A stretch of DNA of 64,000 nt, from contig CM055092.1 in assembly GCA_029204225.1 (NCBI GenBank), positions 17,167,921-17,231,920 of the forward strand. Direction: 5' to 3'. Positions 11,176-23,871 of the stretch are shown here, one piece after another. Made by a program: the position numbers and the translations under genes. Each line of letters starts with the position of its first letter. Within the stretch, counting starts at the first letter, position 1. Source of the stretch: Diphasiastrum complanatum. Taxonomy: Eukaryota; Streptophyta; Lycopodiopsida; Lycopodiales; Lycopodiaceae. The notes beneath the pieces are model-generated. The model had not been told where the DNA came from and made no database searches. It saw nothing but the letters and a program-made list of their open reading frames with translations.

Positions 11176-11236
<61 letters not shown>

Positions 11237-11246
11237 GGGGGGGGGG
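11176..11246. repeat. (GA)n followed by a 21-nt poly-G run
   Basis: About 25 GA units (11176-11226) pass directly into G21 (11226-11246). The same GA-to-G order occurs at 45292-45352. Confidence 0.97.
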
Positions 11247-11924
11247 AGGGAGTTAAATTTTGGGGCATCATGTTTTTTTATTAATGCACCTGGGAGTTAA
11301 AGCGTAAACCTAGGAGTTAATGCACCTAAACTAGACCATCCTGCACCCAAAACGTTCGGCAAAATACACCGTAATCATGCTCTTAATTAGAGCTTTCACC
11401 TAATACCCATATTGCACAAAAAAAAACCAAAAAAAATAATAATTTAAACAAACGTTTCTGGAAAAAAATTCCATATTTCCGAAACGCGTTTTAGAAACGC
11501 AGTGCAACTATGCTTCTTACTTAATAATGATGCTTGTGATGCCTACTACTCAGGTCTTCCCAACATCATCACCATATTTGTCACTATTAGATTCCTCATA
11601 GCAGATTCATCAAACACTATTGTAAGCTCAATGCTTGGAAGTTGGCACAATAGTGTCTTGTGTGTGTGGTACCGAATCAATAAATGCAACAATATAAATA
11701 TAGCATTGATCTCTTATTAACTTCACTTTAACATGACAACTAAGAATAATTGCAAAAAAAGTAAGGGTGCTAAAATCAACACCTTAGTACAACATCTATG
11801 TTAACATTGAAACTGTTCACAAGTTAGGACATTTGAAAGTGATGAATGAAAGGCTTGTGGAAAGTGATGACATGCAAAGGATCTCGCTCCATTATTTTTA
11901 TCAATGTTGTTTTTATTGAAGATT
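11247..11924. other. 3' flank of the acyl-CoA synthetase gene
   Basis: AT-rich, with no gene of its own. The part next to 11925 should hold the 3' UTR of the minus-strand gene. An ORF that spans the stop (11824-12069) is an out-of-frame shadow of its last exon. Confidence 0.5.
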
Positions 11925-14711
11925 TTACAATCTTTTCATCAATGTTGCTCTCACTTGTCTTCGAAGAATTTTTCCTGAGGATGATTTGGGTATGGAATCC
12001 ATGAACTCGACTCGCCTCACTTTCTTGTAACCTGTCACCTGCAATTTTCAGAAAGAGTTCAATGTTCATTGTAAGCTCTATGAATATTGCTTCAATGATC
12101 TAAGAGATGCAAATACGCCATCATTTCATAGTGACTAACTTGTATATAGGTTGTAGAGTTAGATAAGCTCTCTAATGTCAAGGGAATGTAAAAAGGTGTA
12201 GAAAAGCTCAAGGAATGTGGCAAAAGTTGATGACAGTTGAAGCCCGTGGTCATGAAGGAAAAAAGCCTACCAGAGGTTTAGTCCTGTAGGAAATACGAAT
12301 GTCCAAAAGCAAACAGATGCAAGTCCAATTGCGTTATTAGTCCAATATTAGAAATATTTTACTGATGAGATAATGTAAGCACTATTGATTGCAATTACCT
12401 GTGATGCAACGAAGTTGTATATATCTTCTTTTGTGATTTCGCTTTCGGGCTTTCGTACTACACATGCAAGTGGTATCTCCCCAGCTTCTTGATCCGGGAA
12501 CCTGCAGTTTAAGGTTTTTTTGACCAGTTAGCCTATATATCATCAGAGTTACAGTACTTAAAATTGCGTTTATGCTTTGGATCACATGAAGAAAAATATA
12601 GTTTGAATAAGAATATGATTTTCATTACAAAGTACTGATTATAGTCAATTATGTAGCTCTCTCTGCCTATGATTTTAGTGGGTATCTTTCATTGTTTGGA
12701 TCAAAATAGAACAAAGCTACACACTCACGGAATCACAGCTACATCCTCTATCGAAGGGTGAGAGATCAGAATGGCCTCAAGCTCTGCTGGTGGAACCTGC
12801 ATAATTCATTAAGAACAAAACTACATGACTTCAACTCATAAACTTTGCTTCTTGAGTAATGTAACGCAAGGACAATTTCAGATGATTAGTTTTTGATCAT
12901 GCCTGAAAACCTTTGTACTTTATCAACTCCTTAACTCTATCCACAACGAATATGTCTCCATCATCATCTATGTATCCCACATCGCCTGTGTGCAGCCAGC
13001 CTTGCTCATCTATCGTAGCTTTTGTGGCATCCGGATTCTTGAGATAACCTGCTCTCACCGTATCATCACGTGCTCGGAGTTCAAACCATGTGAAATTATT
13101 CTTCTCGTAGCCTAAAAGTTATTCTTGAACCTTTCCATGTGTGAATTGAAATAGCTATTGGAATGCGTTAAATTTATGTAAAAATTATGAAATGAGAAAT
13201 ACTTACATTAGGCAGCTTCTATGGTACAAGTCTGTGTAATTCGCCGGGCATAATATATAGAATTTCGATTGCGAAGTGAAAAGAAAACATATAGGACAAA
13301 GGAAATTATAGTGATCTAGTTTGCACCTTTCATTGTCGCTCCTCCTCGCACACAAATCTCTCCCGGACTGTTTGCTGGCAGCGAGTGGCCTGTTTCAGGA
13401 TCAATAAATTTCATCTCTGTATCGGGGATCAGGAATCCAACCGAACCTCTTTTGGCAATGCCCCGAGCATGGCCTGGTCCACAGTGGGAGAGCGTAACAC
13501 AACTATACTCGGTAAGTCCGTATGCCTGCAGTAGAGCAACTATCTGAGCGATTAAACTCGAATTGATTTCCATATCTAGTAGAAATATCCACTTAGTCCT
13601 GCGATCGTGAAATTTGCTGGCTACTGCAAGTAAAGATGTATCACTTACTGACATATATGAAATTTGATCGAGCGTGTGAACGGTCTTTTACCTGTCTTAC
13701 TTCCACTCGAGGGAACTTATGCTCAAAAGCATTTTGGAGCTCTGACGCCAGTGGCGCAGCTGCTGTCATGACCGCATCTAGCTTGAGGTTCTTTAAATCG
13801 TACTCGTTCACGATTGGATCCTTCACCAGTGACAGTATAATCGGTGGAACTAAAGGAGCAAAGTTAACCTCGTACTTGATGAGTGTCAGCAGTAATTTCC
13901 TGAGATCGTATCTCTCCATCACTACCACCTTTCCCTTCATTCTCATTGTGGAAAATCCAATACCAGCAATGCCGTAGATGTGGAAGAATGGCAGCATTCC
14001 AAGGGTACAATACTGAGGTCCTTTTAGCCGCTCTTCTCGTGGAATTTTTTCCATATCTTGAAGTGTCTGCGACAGGTTTGAAATAATATTTCTGTGTGTG
14101 ATCATGACACCCTTGGAAGCTCCAGTTGTTCCCGATGAATAAGGCAGTGCACAGATATCATCTTGTGAAATGGATACGCCTATAGGAAACTTTCGAGGAT
14201 CTGCTTGAAAAATTCTGTTTACTGGAATAGTTCCTGGAATTATTTGCTCTCCGTGTAGGATAACTGGCAGATGACTGACAGCTCCCAGCTTACCAAAATT
14301 TGCAGCGTTTGTGATTATAACCTTTGCTTCCGAATTTTGGATATGTTTCTGGATCTCTAGAGGATGTGACGACGGATTGCAACCCGAAAACACTGCTCCT
14401 GCGGACATAATGCCTAGAACCAGAATAAAGTATTCTGCCACATTTGGCAACAAAACAAACACAACATCTCCCTTTTGCAAACCCAGATCAATTAGTCCAC
14501 CCGCTACGTTATTCACCAGTATTCCTACTTCCTTGTAGGTGTACTGCCTTCCGTCAGAGGCGTCTACCACAGCAATTTTATGTGCATATACATCCAGATC
14601 CTGTAGGACATACTCTGGGATGGTGAGATTGTCCGGAATAGGAGCTCTTGGTAGCTGGCTGGTGAAGATATACTTCTCAGAATGATTTGAGTGGAGATCA
14701 GCAATACCCAT
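11925..14711 (-). CDS. ACOS5-like: Acyl-CoA synthetase, ACOS5/4CL-like clade (549 aa, six exons)
   Basis: Exons, minus strand: 14711-13692, 13525-13327, 13048-12903, 12796-12729, 12501-12399 and 12038-11925. They sum to 1650 nt with every junction in phase. Adenylate-forming enzyme: ATP plus a carboxylic acid to acyl-AMP, then the CoA thioester. AMP-binding box I is [15 protein letters not shown] (192-206), box II GEICVRG (395-401), hinge and C-terminal block GWLHTGD (~423-429) and [12 protein letters not shown] (444-455). The catalytic Lys is in SSSGKILRR (K535). The pocket segment [10 protein letters not shown] (244-253) and the AYGLTEYSC and [10 protein letters not shown] blocks match the ACOS5 clade rather than bona fide 4-coumarate:CoA ligases. 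Arabidopsis ACOS5 makes fatty acyl-CoA for sporopollenin in the tapetum. The C-terminus (MKRL) is not a canonical PTS1, so a cytosolic/ER location is likely. Intron 3 has a GC donor. The four other introns are GT-AG and all are short (106-360 bp). The clade call is from memory of conserved blocks; plain 4CL is the alternative. Confidence 0.88.
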
Positions 14712-15060
14712 TGTTTAAAATGATAGAAAAGTTATCCTGCAATCAGTACCACCTTAAGATATAACTCTTAGAGAGACATAACTCTTAGAGAGAGTTCATG
14801 TCCAAAAGAGATCAAAACGTTATCTTTAAACTACAAATGAATGTTCTTGTAAGTGAACTCCTCTCTCATTTTGAATAGCATGGCCCCTCTCAAGGGTTTA
14901 AGTGTGGGATGGGTGCAGGCCCTTTCCTCGGAGAGGCTGTGCCACAGGACAAGGCCAGACTACCTTAGAATCTTTCGGAATCTCGAGGTAAAGTATCAAT
15001 CTCCGACTTCCAACTCCATAGATGACCTTCTTCAGTTAGCATAGAACATGAGACTTGTGT
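14712..15060 (-). promoter_or_regulatory. Upstream region of the acyl-CoA synthetase gene
   Basis: Contains the 5' UTR and proximal promoter by position. A 19-bp direct repeat built on 'ataactcttagagaga' lies at about 14760-14797. No convincing TATA box could be fixed by eye. Confidence 0.4.
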
Positions 15061-15099
15061 TTATGCATTCTAATGCTATTGAATGAGACCGCTTGATGC

Positions 15100-16165
15100 A
15101 AACACATCCTACAAGAATTTAGTTGCAATCTGAACCTTGAGACCTTTGAATTCAATGTATATTGCTGAACGTGGCTGAAAACCATACATCAATGTAATTG
15201 GACTAAATCTTATGCCAAAGTATTTTACACAGACTTCGCCTTTGTGAGGTATTTTTTCAAACTAACTATCCTCCAAAAATATACACACAAGTGGAGTCTA
15301 GGCGCTTAGTTGATTCATTTCCAATTCAGTGAGAATATACGCACAAGTGGAGTTTAGATGATTAGTTGATTCATTTCCAATTCAGTGACCTTAAAATCAC
15401 AATCGCTAACAATATTGTTCAAAAACTTATATAGTCCAAACAAAATTCCATGAAAGTTGAACAAGCTCATAAGCTCGGAAGTCTTAACACGGTTACTTTG
15501 GTATGCTATCTCGATTAGCATGTCCATCACTACCCAAATGGAATCACAACTCTTCATAGTCTTGGGAAGTCAAATCATAAGATTCCATTAATATATTTTC
15601 TTACCTCTTGTCATGAATTTCAAAGTTTAAATAGGTGTAACAAATCACCTACTTTTAGTCTTTCTAATTCATAATTTGGCATTCTTCAAATTTAAGAACA
15701 TATGCTCAACATGAACCTTCAAGTTTGGCATGTTAAAATATCATTTTATGTATTCATGTATGATCTAGGTTTGAGCTATCATGACATAGATGTAGGTTTT
15801 TGGTCCTAATGTCTTCCTCATCAACTAGCACAAGAGCTTTCTTTTTCAAAAGGTGGTAAACAATTGTCTATGGAATATTCCATATGTATCTTTCCATCTC
15901 AAAAAATCTTAGAATTATGTAGTCCAAGGTCATGCATGACCAGTCTAGAATTTTCTACTACAATCTCATGCCAAATACACCAAAAATAATCATCATTTAT
16001 AAAGATCTCAAAGAGAGAGATAGAAATCATATTTGATCTCAACAAAGTGTAGTTTATTGACATCTTCAATCTAGCTCAAGGCATTCACAAAAGGAAAACA
16101 CAAATTCTTGTCTCACGCATTCATACCATTTGGCCTTACTGCCTTCAAGGTCAACAACAACACAT
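15100..16165 (-). pseudogene. Decayed Ty3/gypsy integrase-to-RNase H region, minus strand
   Basis: No frame is left, but nucleotide blocks follow in the same order those of the better preserved gypsy copies at 24.45-26.3 kb and 30.2-31.4 kb: 'gtggctgaaaaccatacat', 'gattagcatgtccatcac', 'gctatcatgacat' and 'aatctagctcaaggcat'. It is the oldest of three same-orientation copies of this family in the window. Confidence 0.6.
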
Positions 16166-17733
16166 ATACTTAAATGGACTAATAAGTGACAGCTATTTTA
16201 CTATTAGTATTGCTTATAAGCTATATATGTACACACACACACACACATACATATATGTGAACACATTTAATTTTAGCACAACTTGAAGAGTAGTTTTCTA
16301 AGGCCCTCCTAACCATAGACTTGCATCTAAGGTGATCTATGTTGATAGTAGTAGCTCACCTTCAGGAGCAGAACTTATCTAGTTTCAACTTTCCACCTTA
16401 GTATGTCAGTCCCAGAACTTCAGCTTTGACACTCGATTCTGATCCTCAGAGCTTCAGTAAAGCGCCAAACGCGGAAACAACGATCCAGCATGATCTTCAC
16501 ACCGCGAGCAGCTCGTCATGCATTCAAAAACATAAGAATCCCTCTTAAGACAAAATCAGTACACCTGGGTCCTGCAGCTTGGATTGAGTATCCCAAAGAT
16601 AGCCATATGCTCATAGCTCACAGTCAGGCTTTACATCAGCGTTAAGAAGCACGGTTTCTGCATAGAAGGCTGGTGAAGGAAGATGCTCAGAGCTGGTTGA
16701 GAGACAAAGGTAGAGGGGTAGAGAGGCAACCACAGCAGGCAGACTTAAATAAAGGCGGAGTAAGAAGAGATGAAGAGGAATAGGTGGAGATATGGTTAGT
16801 GGTTGGTGCGAAGTCGCCCAAATCGGTCGGTATGCGTGAGTAGATGAGTGGAGTGCATGAAAGTAGTGTGTGATAGAGAAGGAGAAAGTTGGGTGAGCTT
16901 TATCTCGGTCGTCTACTATAGAGCTCTATCTTGGTCGTCTACTATAGAGTGTTAAATTTTCTTCATATAATGATTCATCTTACTTTTAGTGCTGATTGTG
17001 AAGAACTTTTCTTACTTTTTTTGGGTTGCAACAGAAGTGCAGTTATATCATATTCAAAAAATGTAAATAAAAAATCATTAAGGAGCTTAAACAGTATGAG
17101 CTCCAATCTTGTTAAGAGCACGAAAACTATCCGAGTAACTGAAAAATTAAGGCAACAAGGAAACCCAATTGTCAAATGCTCTGGACAAAACAAACAGTCT
17201 AGTGATCAGAAAACTAGCACAAAATTTAAATGGCATTTTGGCTAGCGTGGTGATTTTTACTAACATAGCTATTCATCATAGCCTCTTATCTTGTTGGGCG
17301 TAAAAAGTGAATTCAAGGATTTTTCATAAATGAAATAAAATCATAATCCTATAACATTGCTAATGTCCAACCAGTAAAATTACAAAAAGTGACAAATCCT
17401 TGTGACTCCTCAAAAAGCTGCTCAAAAATTTGAAGTGTCGAAATCTTATAAATTTCATACATTCTCCCAAATCTCAGAACTACAAAACTGTCCAAAAAAA
17501 AAAATTGATTTATTGAGCTCCAGCATATCAAAACAAGTCAAGAGAAATTCAGAGAAAAAAAGTGACGCATTACTTTAGAGATATGTTTGGTATGCTGCTG
17601 CTTCTCTAATTTAGAGTCTACACAAGTTATGCTCACATCTTATAGATAAATCTGGTAGAGCTTGACTTCCGATTACTAATTTTTCATTCAACTACTCTAT
17701 CCAATCAATAAATATTTGACTTTGAGTCAAAGA
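16166..17733. other. Intergenic; no recognisable gene
   Basis: Holds an (AC)n microsatellite (16230-16246) and a short direct repeat of 'cggtcgtctactatagag' units (about 16908-16950). 16380-16900 is less AT-rich than its surroundings and looks like low-copy sequence, but I see no protein motif in it. Confidence 0.5.
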
Positions 17734-18183
17734 GTTAAAAGACAATAATAGTTGTACATGGGTCTATAATTCTAGTCTTCAATACAAGATCATATGAAAT
17801 GATTATTTGAATTGGAGCATTATCAAATGACACATATTCCACACTTGGACTACCCAGTAATGAAATATTAAATTTTATATTACCGAATGTTCAAATGGGA
17901 TTTAATCGGCGCAATTGTAGAAGAGGTGACAATAGCTTCTTTGAAGACAAAATATAAAGGTTAAAAGACAATAATAGTTGTACATGGGTCTATAATTCTA
18001 GTCTTCAATACAAGATCATATGAAATGATTATTGGAATTGGAGCATTATCAAATGATCACATATTCCACACTTGGACTACCCAGTAATGAAATATTACAT
18101 TTTATATTACCAAATGTTCAAATGGGATTTAATCAACGCAATTGTAGAAGAGGTGACAATAGCTTCTTTGAAGACAAAATGTA
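17734..18183. repeat. Tandem duplication, 2 x ~226 bp
   Basis: 17734-17959 is repeated at 17960-~18183 with roughly seven differences. The unit starts 'gttaaaagacaataatag' and ends in 'gaagacaaaat'; a third partial end ('gaagacaaaatgtatgtc') occurs at ~18241. No coding capacity. Confidence 0.9.
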
Positions 18184-20800
18184 TATCACCGCTCGACCAA
18201 TCCAACAAGGAGCACAACCAATTTCCTTACTTCTTCCTTGAAGACAAAATGTATGTCACATGTATGCCAATTACACACAAGGAGCACAACACTCCAAATA
18301 TAAAAGTGGGATCACTAGGACTAGAGCCTACGCAACTTCATGGGCATCGATATCACTCTTATCCAACTCATAAAATGTAGATGACAAAATTCTACATTTT
18401 AATTTTCTTATTTTTTGAAACTCCATGATCTAGAAGTTGTATCTACATCTTGGCCCTTGTTTCTCATTGATGAATCATGTTCATTGTGGCTTATGGTCAA
18501 GGACATTCATTGACTAAATAATTTGTATATGAGTACCAAAATAAAATGTTCTTTATCTACATAGAGGAGTATGACTATATCTCCATTGAATATAAAGAAA
18601 AAAATAAGGACCTCACTTATACTCAACAAAAATTATGCAATGTACTTTGAAAATGTAACATTAAACATTGATGACAACCATATAGCATTAGGGTGAAAGG
18701 AGAAAAAAAAAAAAGATATCTTGTGCTATAAGAGTTTACAAAACAAAGAAAAGAGGTACATGGTCACATACAGAGACCTCAAAACTATAACTGTAACTTC
18801 CAAAGAAGCCCATGAAACAATCTAGTACAATGGATTTTAGAGCCATTCGTCTTATATATGGTCCAAATTTGTTGTATTCTTTTTCTAAGAAACTAATGAT
18901 AATATTTTAGAATGTACACTACGTATATGACATGTATATGTGTACGAGGAAAATCTAATTCAAGACCTTGAAGAAAGGAGAGAAGTTATGGTTGAGTGAA
19001 TTGTTCATATTTCTAGTTTAAAAGCAAGAATGCCAAATGTGACAATTATTCATGCCTCGAGAATGTGGTGACTAATATCAAGAAACTCAATTGAGTTTAG
19101 ATTTACCTTATATTGCAAAATTATCCATCCCTTGTATGAGAACTTTCTCAAAACTGTGTTGATTTTGATTCAAAATATAATTCTTGGGGCATAAAAGTTT
19201 CATCTTACAAAGCATGTTAGAAATGATTCTACAAGCATTAATGTTTCTATTGTTACATTTTACTATTGACTATTGATAATAACAATTATTTATATAGAAA
19301 CATAGATCATACATTAAGGAATAGGTTGGCATGGAGCACAATGCTCCAAGATATCATTAAAAAATTGCACGCATGATTTGAGCCCACATAAATTTATTGG
19401 AATTTCTCTCCTATCAAATTCAATCTACTACTCTCAAAATTTTACAAGTGTCTTAAGCCTATGTACCATATTCTAACATATTGGGAAATCATACTAATGT
19501 CAAGAAAGTACACTTGCTACACTATGGCATGTTTTCTTAGATCTACCGATTGATATGTAGAACAATTTACAAAGCATTTCTAGAAGCCCTTGTTGATGTC
19601 ATAGACACATATTCAAGTTAACTACTTTTCTTGTCACTAAGGTAACTCATCAAATTTATATAGTAGTTATGTTTCGTCATCATGCTTAGCCACTCAAGCA
19701 TCACACTCTTATGTTGACAATATCTCCAAGTCCAAACTAGTTTCGTGTGCACATATATTTTCACAATTAGGTTCTAGTACACGATGAATATTTACTTCTT
19801 AAAGATGTCTCTTTAAATCTTGTGATGTTGCCTTTTAGGCATTATACATAATATTAGGTTGAATCAATCAATGTCGTTAGTAACCAAAATGTAATTCTAA
19901 GATAGGGTTATCTATGATTCTCAGTACAAGCAACACCAATGAAGTTTTCATCATGGACATTGTTGGTCGTGATTGAAAAGAATGAATTTTAAGTTAAGTT
20001 TATTTATGATTCTAAATACCAACAATACCAATGAAGTTGTCATCATGGACATTGTTGGTTGTGATTGAAGAGCTAGTCCCAAATTTGAGCAACTTGTGGT
20101 ACTTCTTAGGAGTACACCTTCACTAAAAGGATGACTTCACCCGACAGAAGAAAAAAAAAAGTTTGGGGCTTGGGATGCTCAGAGCTGGTGCACCTATGGT
20201 GGCTAGCTAGAAGCCATGTCGATCACAATTGATAGGTGCTAGGCCAGGCTAGGATGAAGGACTGACATAGAGGATCAACAAGCTAAGGAGGCAATAAGCA
20301 AGCAGCCGAATAAAAGCAATTCTCAATGAAAGCAAACTTAAAGTCGTAACATTAGCAACATTTAAGTGACACCTAGTAATGAAAAAAAAAATTGTGATGC
20401 GTGTGCACTCTACGTATGATCTCCAAAAACTAATTTTTTGTAGTATATATATTTTTAACTTAATATCAATTGTTAATGAAAGTTAGAGCATTTTAAGTGA
20501 TAGATTATCACTCTGTTAGTTAGTTTTTTTATTGTATTTTCATATTTTGTTTTCAATTCTACAATGATATATGTGGTCATCATCTTAGGATTAAGAGCAA
20601 ATGGCTTCAAATGCATTAGAGGCATCTTATAATATAAGAGGTGTGTTTGGATGACACAAGAAGATCTTCTCCATAGAAATTTTGGGACCGAGAGACAATG
20701 ACTAGCTGATTATCCTTCTATAGCGCCTTCATAACTCAATCTTCTATGAATGTATCTATAGTCTCAAATTAGGACCCCTTCTTCACTAGCTAGATCAAAA
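18184..20800. other. AT-rich intergenic; no recognisable gene
   Basis: Only scattered stops in all frames. A short imperfect duplication of ~85 bp built around 'catcatggacattgttggt' is present at ~19895-20068. Confidence 0.5.
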
Positions 20801-20802
20801 TT

Positions 20803-21230
20803 TTGCTAGACCATGGCTCTAACTACCCTTTTCTAGGAGTGATGTTAGGATTCCAAGGGACATCAACACTACAATGGCCTAGGTTTGCGAATTTGTTTAG
20901 CCCCATCATTCCTGATTTTCATAAGTGTGAGTATGAAGCTCAAAATGTTCCAGCATATAGCAAATATCGAGTGATAAGGAGATCTTTACTTGGAGTAATT
21001 GATAAGTGTATCATAGTTTCCAAAGCTAGATTTGAGGAGTGTAAAAAAATGCATAAATTGGCAAATCTAGCAATGTTAAACCATGTAAATACGTACAATG
21101 GTGGGCACGTGTGAGGCCATAGTGCCACATCTATTCTAGGTTGGATCATGTCTAAAAAGTTGGTCAAGTTTGTTCGGTAGTGGTTCGTACATTATAGGAC
21201 CAAATTCCTAGATTTATGGAGAAGAAGTAG
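20803..21230 (+). mobile_element. 3' end and partial LTR of an old relative of the TR-GAG-like element
   Basis: At 21040 a sequence starting TGTAAAAAAATGCATAAATT follows a purine tract (AGATTTGAGGAG). It tracks the start of the 9267 LTR (nearly the same tract, then 'ttggcaaatctag', 'gggcacgtgtgaggcca', 'gatcatgtct', 'ttggtcaagtttg', 'tataggacc'). The match fades after ~21230. 20803-21039 reads an open frame that ends inside the LTR and is likely internal element sequence; its product is unrecognised. Confidence 0.6.
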
Positions 21231-22330
21231 AGGCTTACGGCTCGCTAGTGGGGATATCCATTGAGAGCATGCTTAAAATCTCCAAGATGTCAACATTTGT
21301 AATATCCCCATCGAGATCTAATCCATTAACAACAATAGAATTAGGCACTGGTATAACCTCTTATACATAGAATAAATCCATACTTACTCTCATTCTATGA
21401 GATAAACTAGTGGCATTATTACTATATTTCACGAGTCCCTATCATGGTGTCCAATTCCACCATAGCTAATTATAATTCACAGATGCCAAACTTAGCTTTG
21501 GATGATCTTAGGACTCAACACATCCTAGCAATATAATAATACTAATCTAAGAATCCAATTGGTTGATCATTGGATATGTCTAAACTACCACCTCCCTTAG
21601 GCTTATAGCCTCAAGCTATGAGATACATCCCTAGTATCTTTAGCTATCTCACCCCTAGTGTCTAAATAAATATTTATCCACCAATAGTTCTCTCTAATTA
21701 TAATACTTGTGCCCATAAATACACTTAGGGTTCCTTATTATGCTACCCTAAAAGTTAATGATTGATTAACTTGAGTTAATTAGGAATATGATACTTTTCC
21801 CTTTTTAAGATGATTTAATTCCTTAGAAATGTAGTCAACGTAATTCTATTTCTACCTTAAACTTTCAACTTTCTCCCCAAAATTCAATAAATATGTTGCA
21901 TGTGTCATGCAAAAAGTTTGCACCTTTTGGATTTTTATTTCTTTGGCAGTAGGTGTTTTTGGTTGAAACTCAAAATAGGCATAAAGAGACTAAACCTATG
22001 ACATATTCTTAATACTATTATAGGCAATCTCAATCAGGTTCTCTTATTTCAGCTTCCTTAACTTTCTCCACAGCCTAAACTAAGCAATTGAAAGAAATCT
22101 CAGTCTAGCATATGCCAAGTTCAGAAAAGGGTGTACCAATAGGTTGTCGAATATCAATTGCACTATCTCACTTGTGTCTGCATACATGGCCCCTGATTTC
22201 TAGATACTATCTGAAACACAATATGCTATCACACCACAAAAGTTGTTCCAACAACGAAAAAGGACACGTATCAACATTATAACTCTCAATTGGACTGTAA
22301 TAATAATTAGTTACCATCTAATGCCTCTGG
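21231..22330. other. Intergenic; no recognisable gene
   Basis: AT-rich sequence between the LTR remnant and the 3' side of the RZ-1 gene. No motif seen. Confidence 0.5.
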
Positions 22331-22638
22331 CTATTGAGTTCAGTTGACTTTCGAGAATGCCAATTAGGTCTGAAGGAATTTAAAAAAGGGTCTTTAATTA
22401 TTCTCTCACTGAGGCAGAAAAGGCGAACACACCTGTCACATTGCAGAATAACACATTGGACAAAAAATCTATCAAGTCTTATGTCAAATCAGCAGAATAC
22501 TCTCTTTTACAAACACAAAGCAGAACTTCAACTGCTGTTCATAAAAAGATAAGAGTGTGCAACTACTTAATAAGAGATGGCTATAAATGTCAAGTATAGC
22601 AGCGACTAAAAGAAGCTGTTCTAGGACTATGCTGCAAC
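22331..22638 (-). other. Probable 3' UTR and 3' flank of the RZ-1-type gene
   Basis: Lies immediately downstream of the stop at 22639-22641 on the minus strand; no other coding sequence is present. The poly(A) site could not be fixed. Confidence 0.45.
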
Positions 22639-23181
22639 TTAGTAATCATCTCGAGAAGAACGATTGCCACCACCAACTGGACGATCATATGGACCAGATC
22701 GACTACCACGGCCTCCACCGTCACGGTATGAGCCACCCCGTGAGCCTCCACGCTTATCATATGAATCATCACGAGCATACCGACTATTACTGTTGCTATA
22801 GTTTCCTCCACGGCTACCATTGTAGCGATCACCTCGACTACTGGCATAACTGTTATCAGAATATCTACCTCCACCTGCAGCTTCAGAGGGACATTCCCTA
22901 GCCCAATGTCCCATCTGGCCACATTTAAAACACTCATTGCCACCTCCAACGCCTCCCCTTCCGCCTGAACTCTTTCCATAATCTGAACCACCAGCATTGT
23001 AGCCACGGGAACCACCACCACCACCTCCTCGGGACTTGGATTGTGCTTTGCTCACAGTAATAGCACGGTCATCTAAATCTCTTCCGTTCATTTTGTCAAT
23101 AGCATCCTCCATGTCACGTTCATCAGCAAAGCTCACAAACCCAAACCCTTTTGGGCGCCCAGTATCTCTGTCAACAATAAC
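22639..23181 (-). CDS. Last coding exon of the RZ-1-type gene
   Basis: Begins [15 protein letters not shown] (second half of the RRM, with RNP1) and carries the glycine-rich linker, zinc knuckle and RGG tail. It is uninterrupted and its low-complexity part is unmutated, which supports a live gene. Confidence 0.88.
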   Translation of the reverse strand, partial: VIVDRDTGRPKGFGFVSFADERDMEDAIDKMNGRDLDDRAITVSKAQSKSRGGGGGGSRGYNAGGSDYGKSSGGRGGVGGGNECFKCGQMGHWARECPSEAAGGGRYSDNSYASSRGDRYNGSRGGNYSNSNSRYARDDSYDKRGGSRGGSYRDGGGRGSRSGPYDRPVGGGNRSSRDDY

Positions 23182-23215
23182 CTGTGCAAGACACACACAG
23201 AGTCATACAGAGCAC

Positions 23216-23282
<67 letters not shown>

Positions 23283-23832
23283 GCATATAATAGAAATATG
23301 AGAGTAGAGATGGATATTCACACTTTCAACATCAATGACTGATACTTCAACAATTTTGTTGTTCCAATCGTTTGCACTATGCTGCTGGGGTTCTGACCAG
23401 CGGTAGTGAGACTTATCAAGTTGAATACAGAGCTATCAGTGGACATAAAAATCACTTCAGAGAACTTGCTCTTGATATCCTTGTGGTATATATTAATTGA
23501 TCCTTCTTTCTACTTTGATGTTTACAAGTTATAACAGTGAAGATCAGATTAGAACCTTGATAAGAGAAAAAGATGTACAAAGTACAAACAACATAAAGAA
23601 CTAATAAAAGTTTGAAATTCTCAAGATAAGACAGGCCGATTTTATACCTCTAGTTCACTTTATACCAACTTTGTATAAAAGGGACTCAACCTAAAAACGA
23701 ACCTCATACTACTTACGGCTGTATTTGTTGAATTAAAATGGGGGCAATTTGATGAATATACATTCTAGCCCCCCTTTGTGACTTATAATGACACTGAATA
23801 CTTTCCTGTGCATGTAGGGGCTCTCCATGTAG

Positions 23833-23871
<39 letters not shown>

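Noticed and set aside
13641-14711. Acyl-CoA synthetase ending as a 356-aa protein
   Set aside because: The last 16 residues read through a splice donor (CAG|GTAAAA); splicing continues the protein to 549 aa with all junctions in phase.
11925-14711. Bona fide 4-coumarate:CoA ligase of lignin synthesis
   Set aside because: Box II fits 4CL, but the pocket segment [10 protein letters not shown] and neighbouring blocks fit the ACOS5 clade better. Kept as an alternative only.
22590-23024. Val/Ala-rich minus ORF and His-rich plus ORF over the RZ-1 exon
   Set aside because: Shadow frames of the glycine-rich RGG tail.
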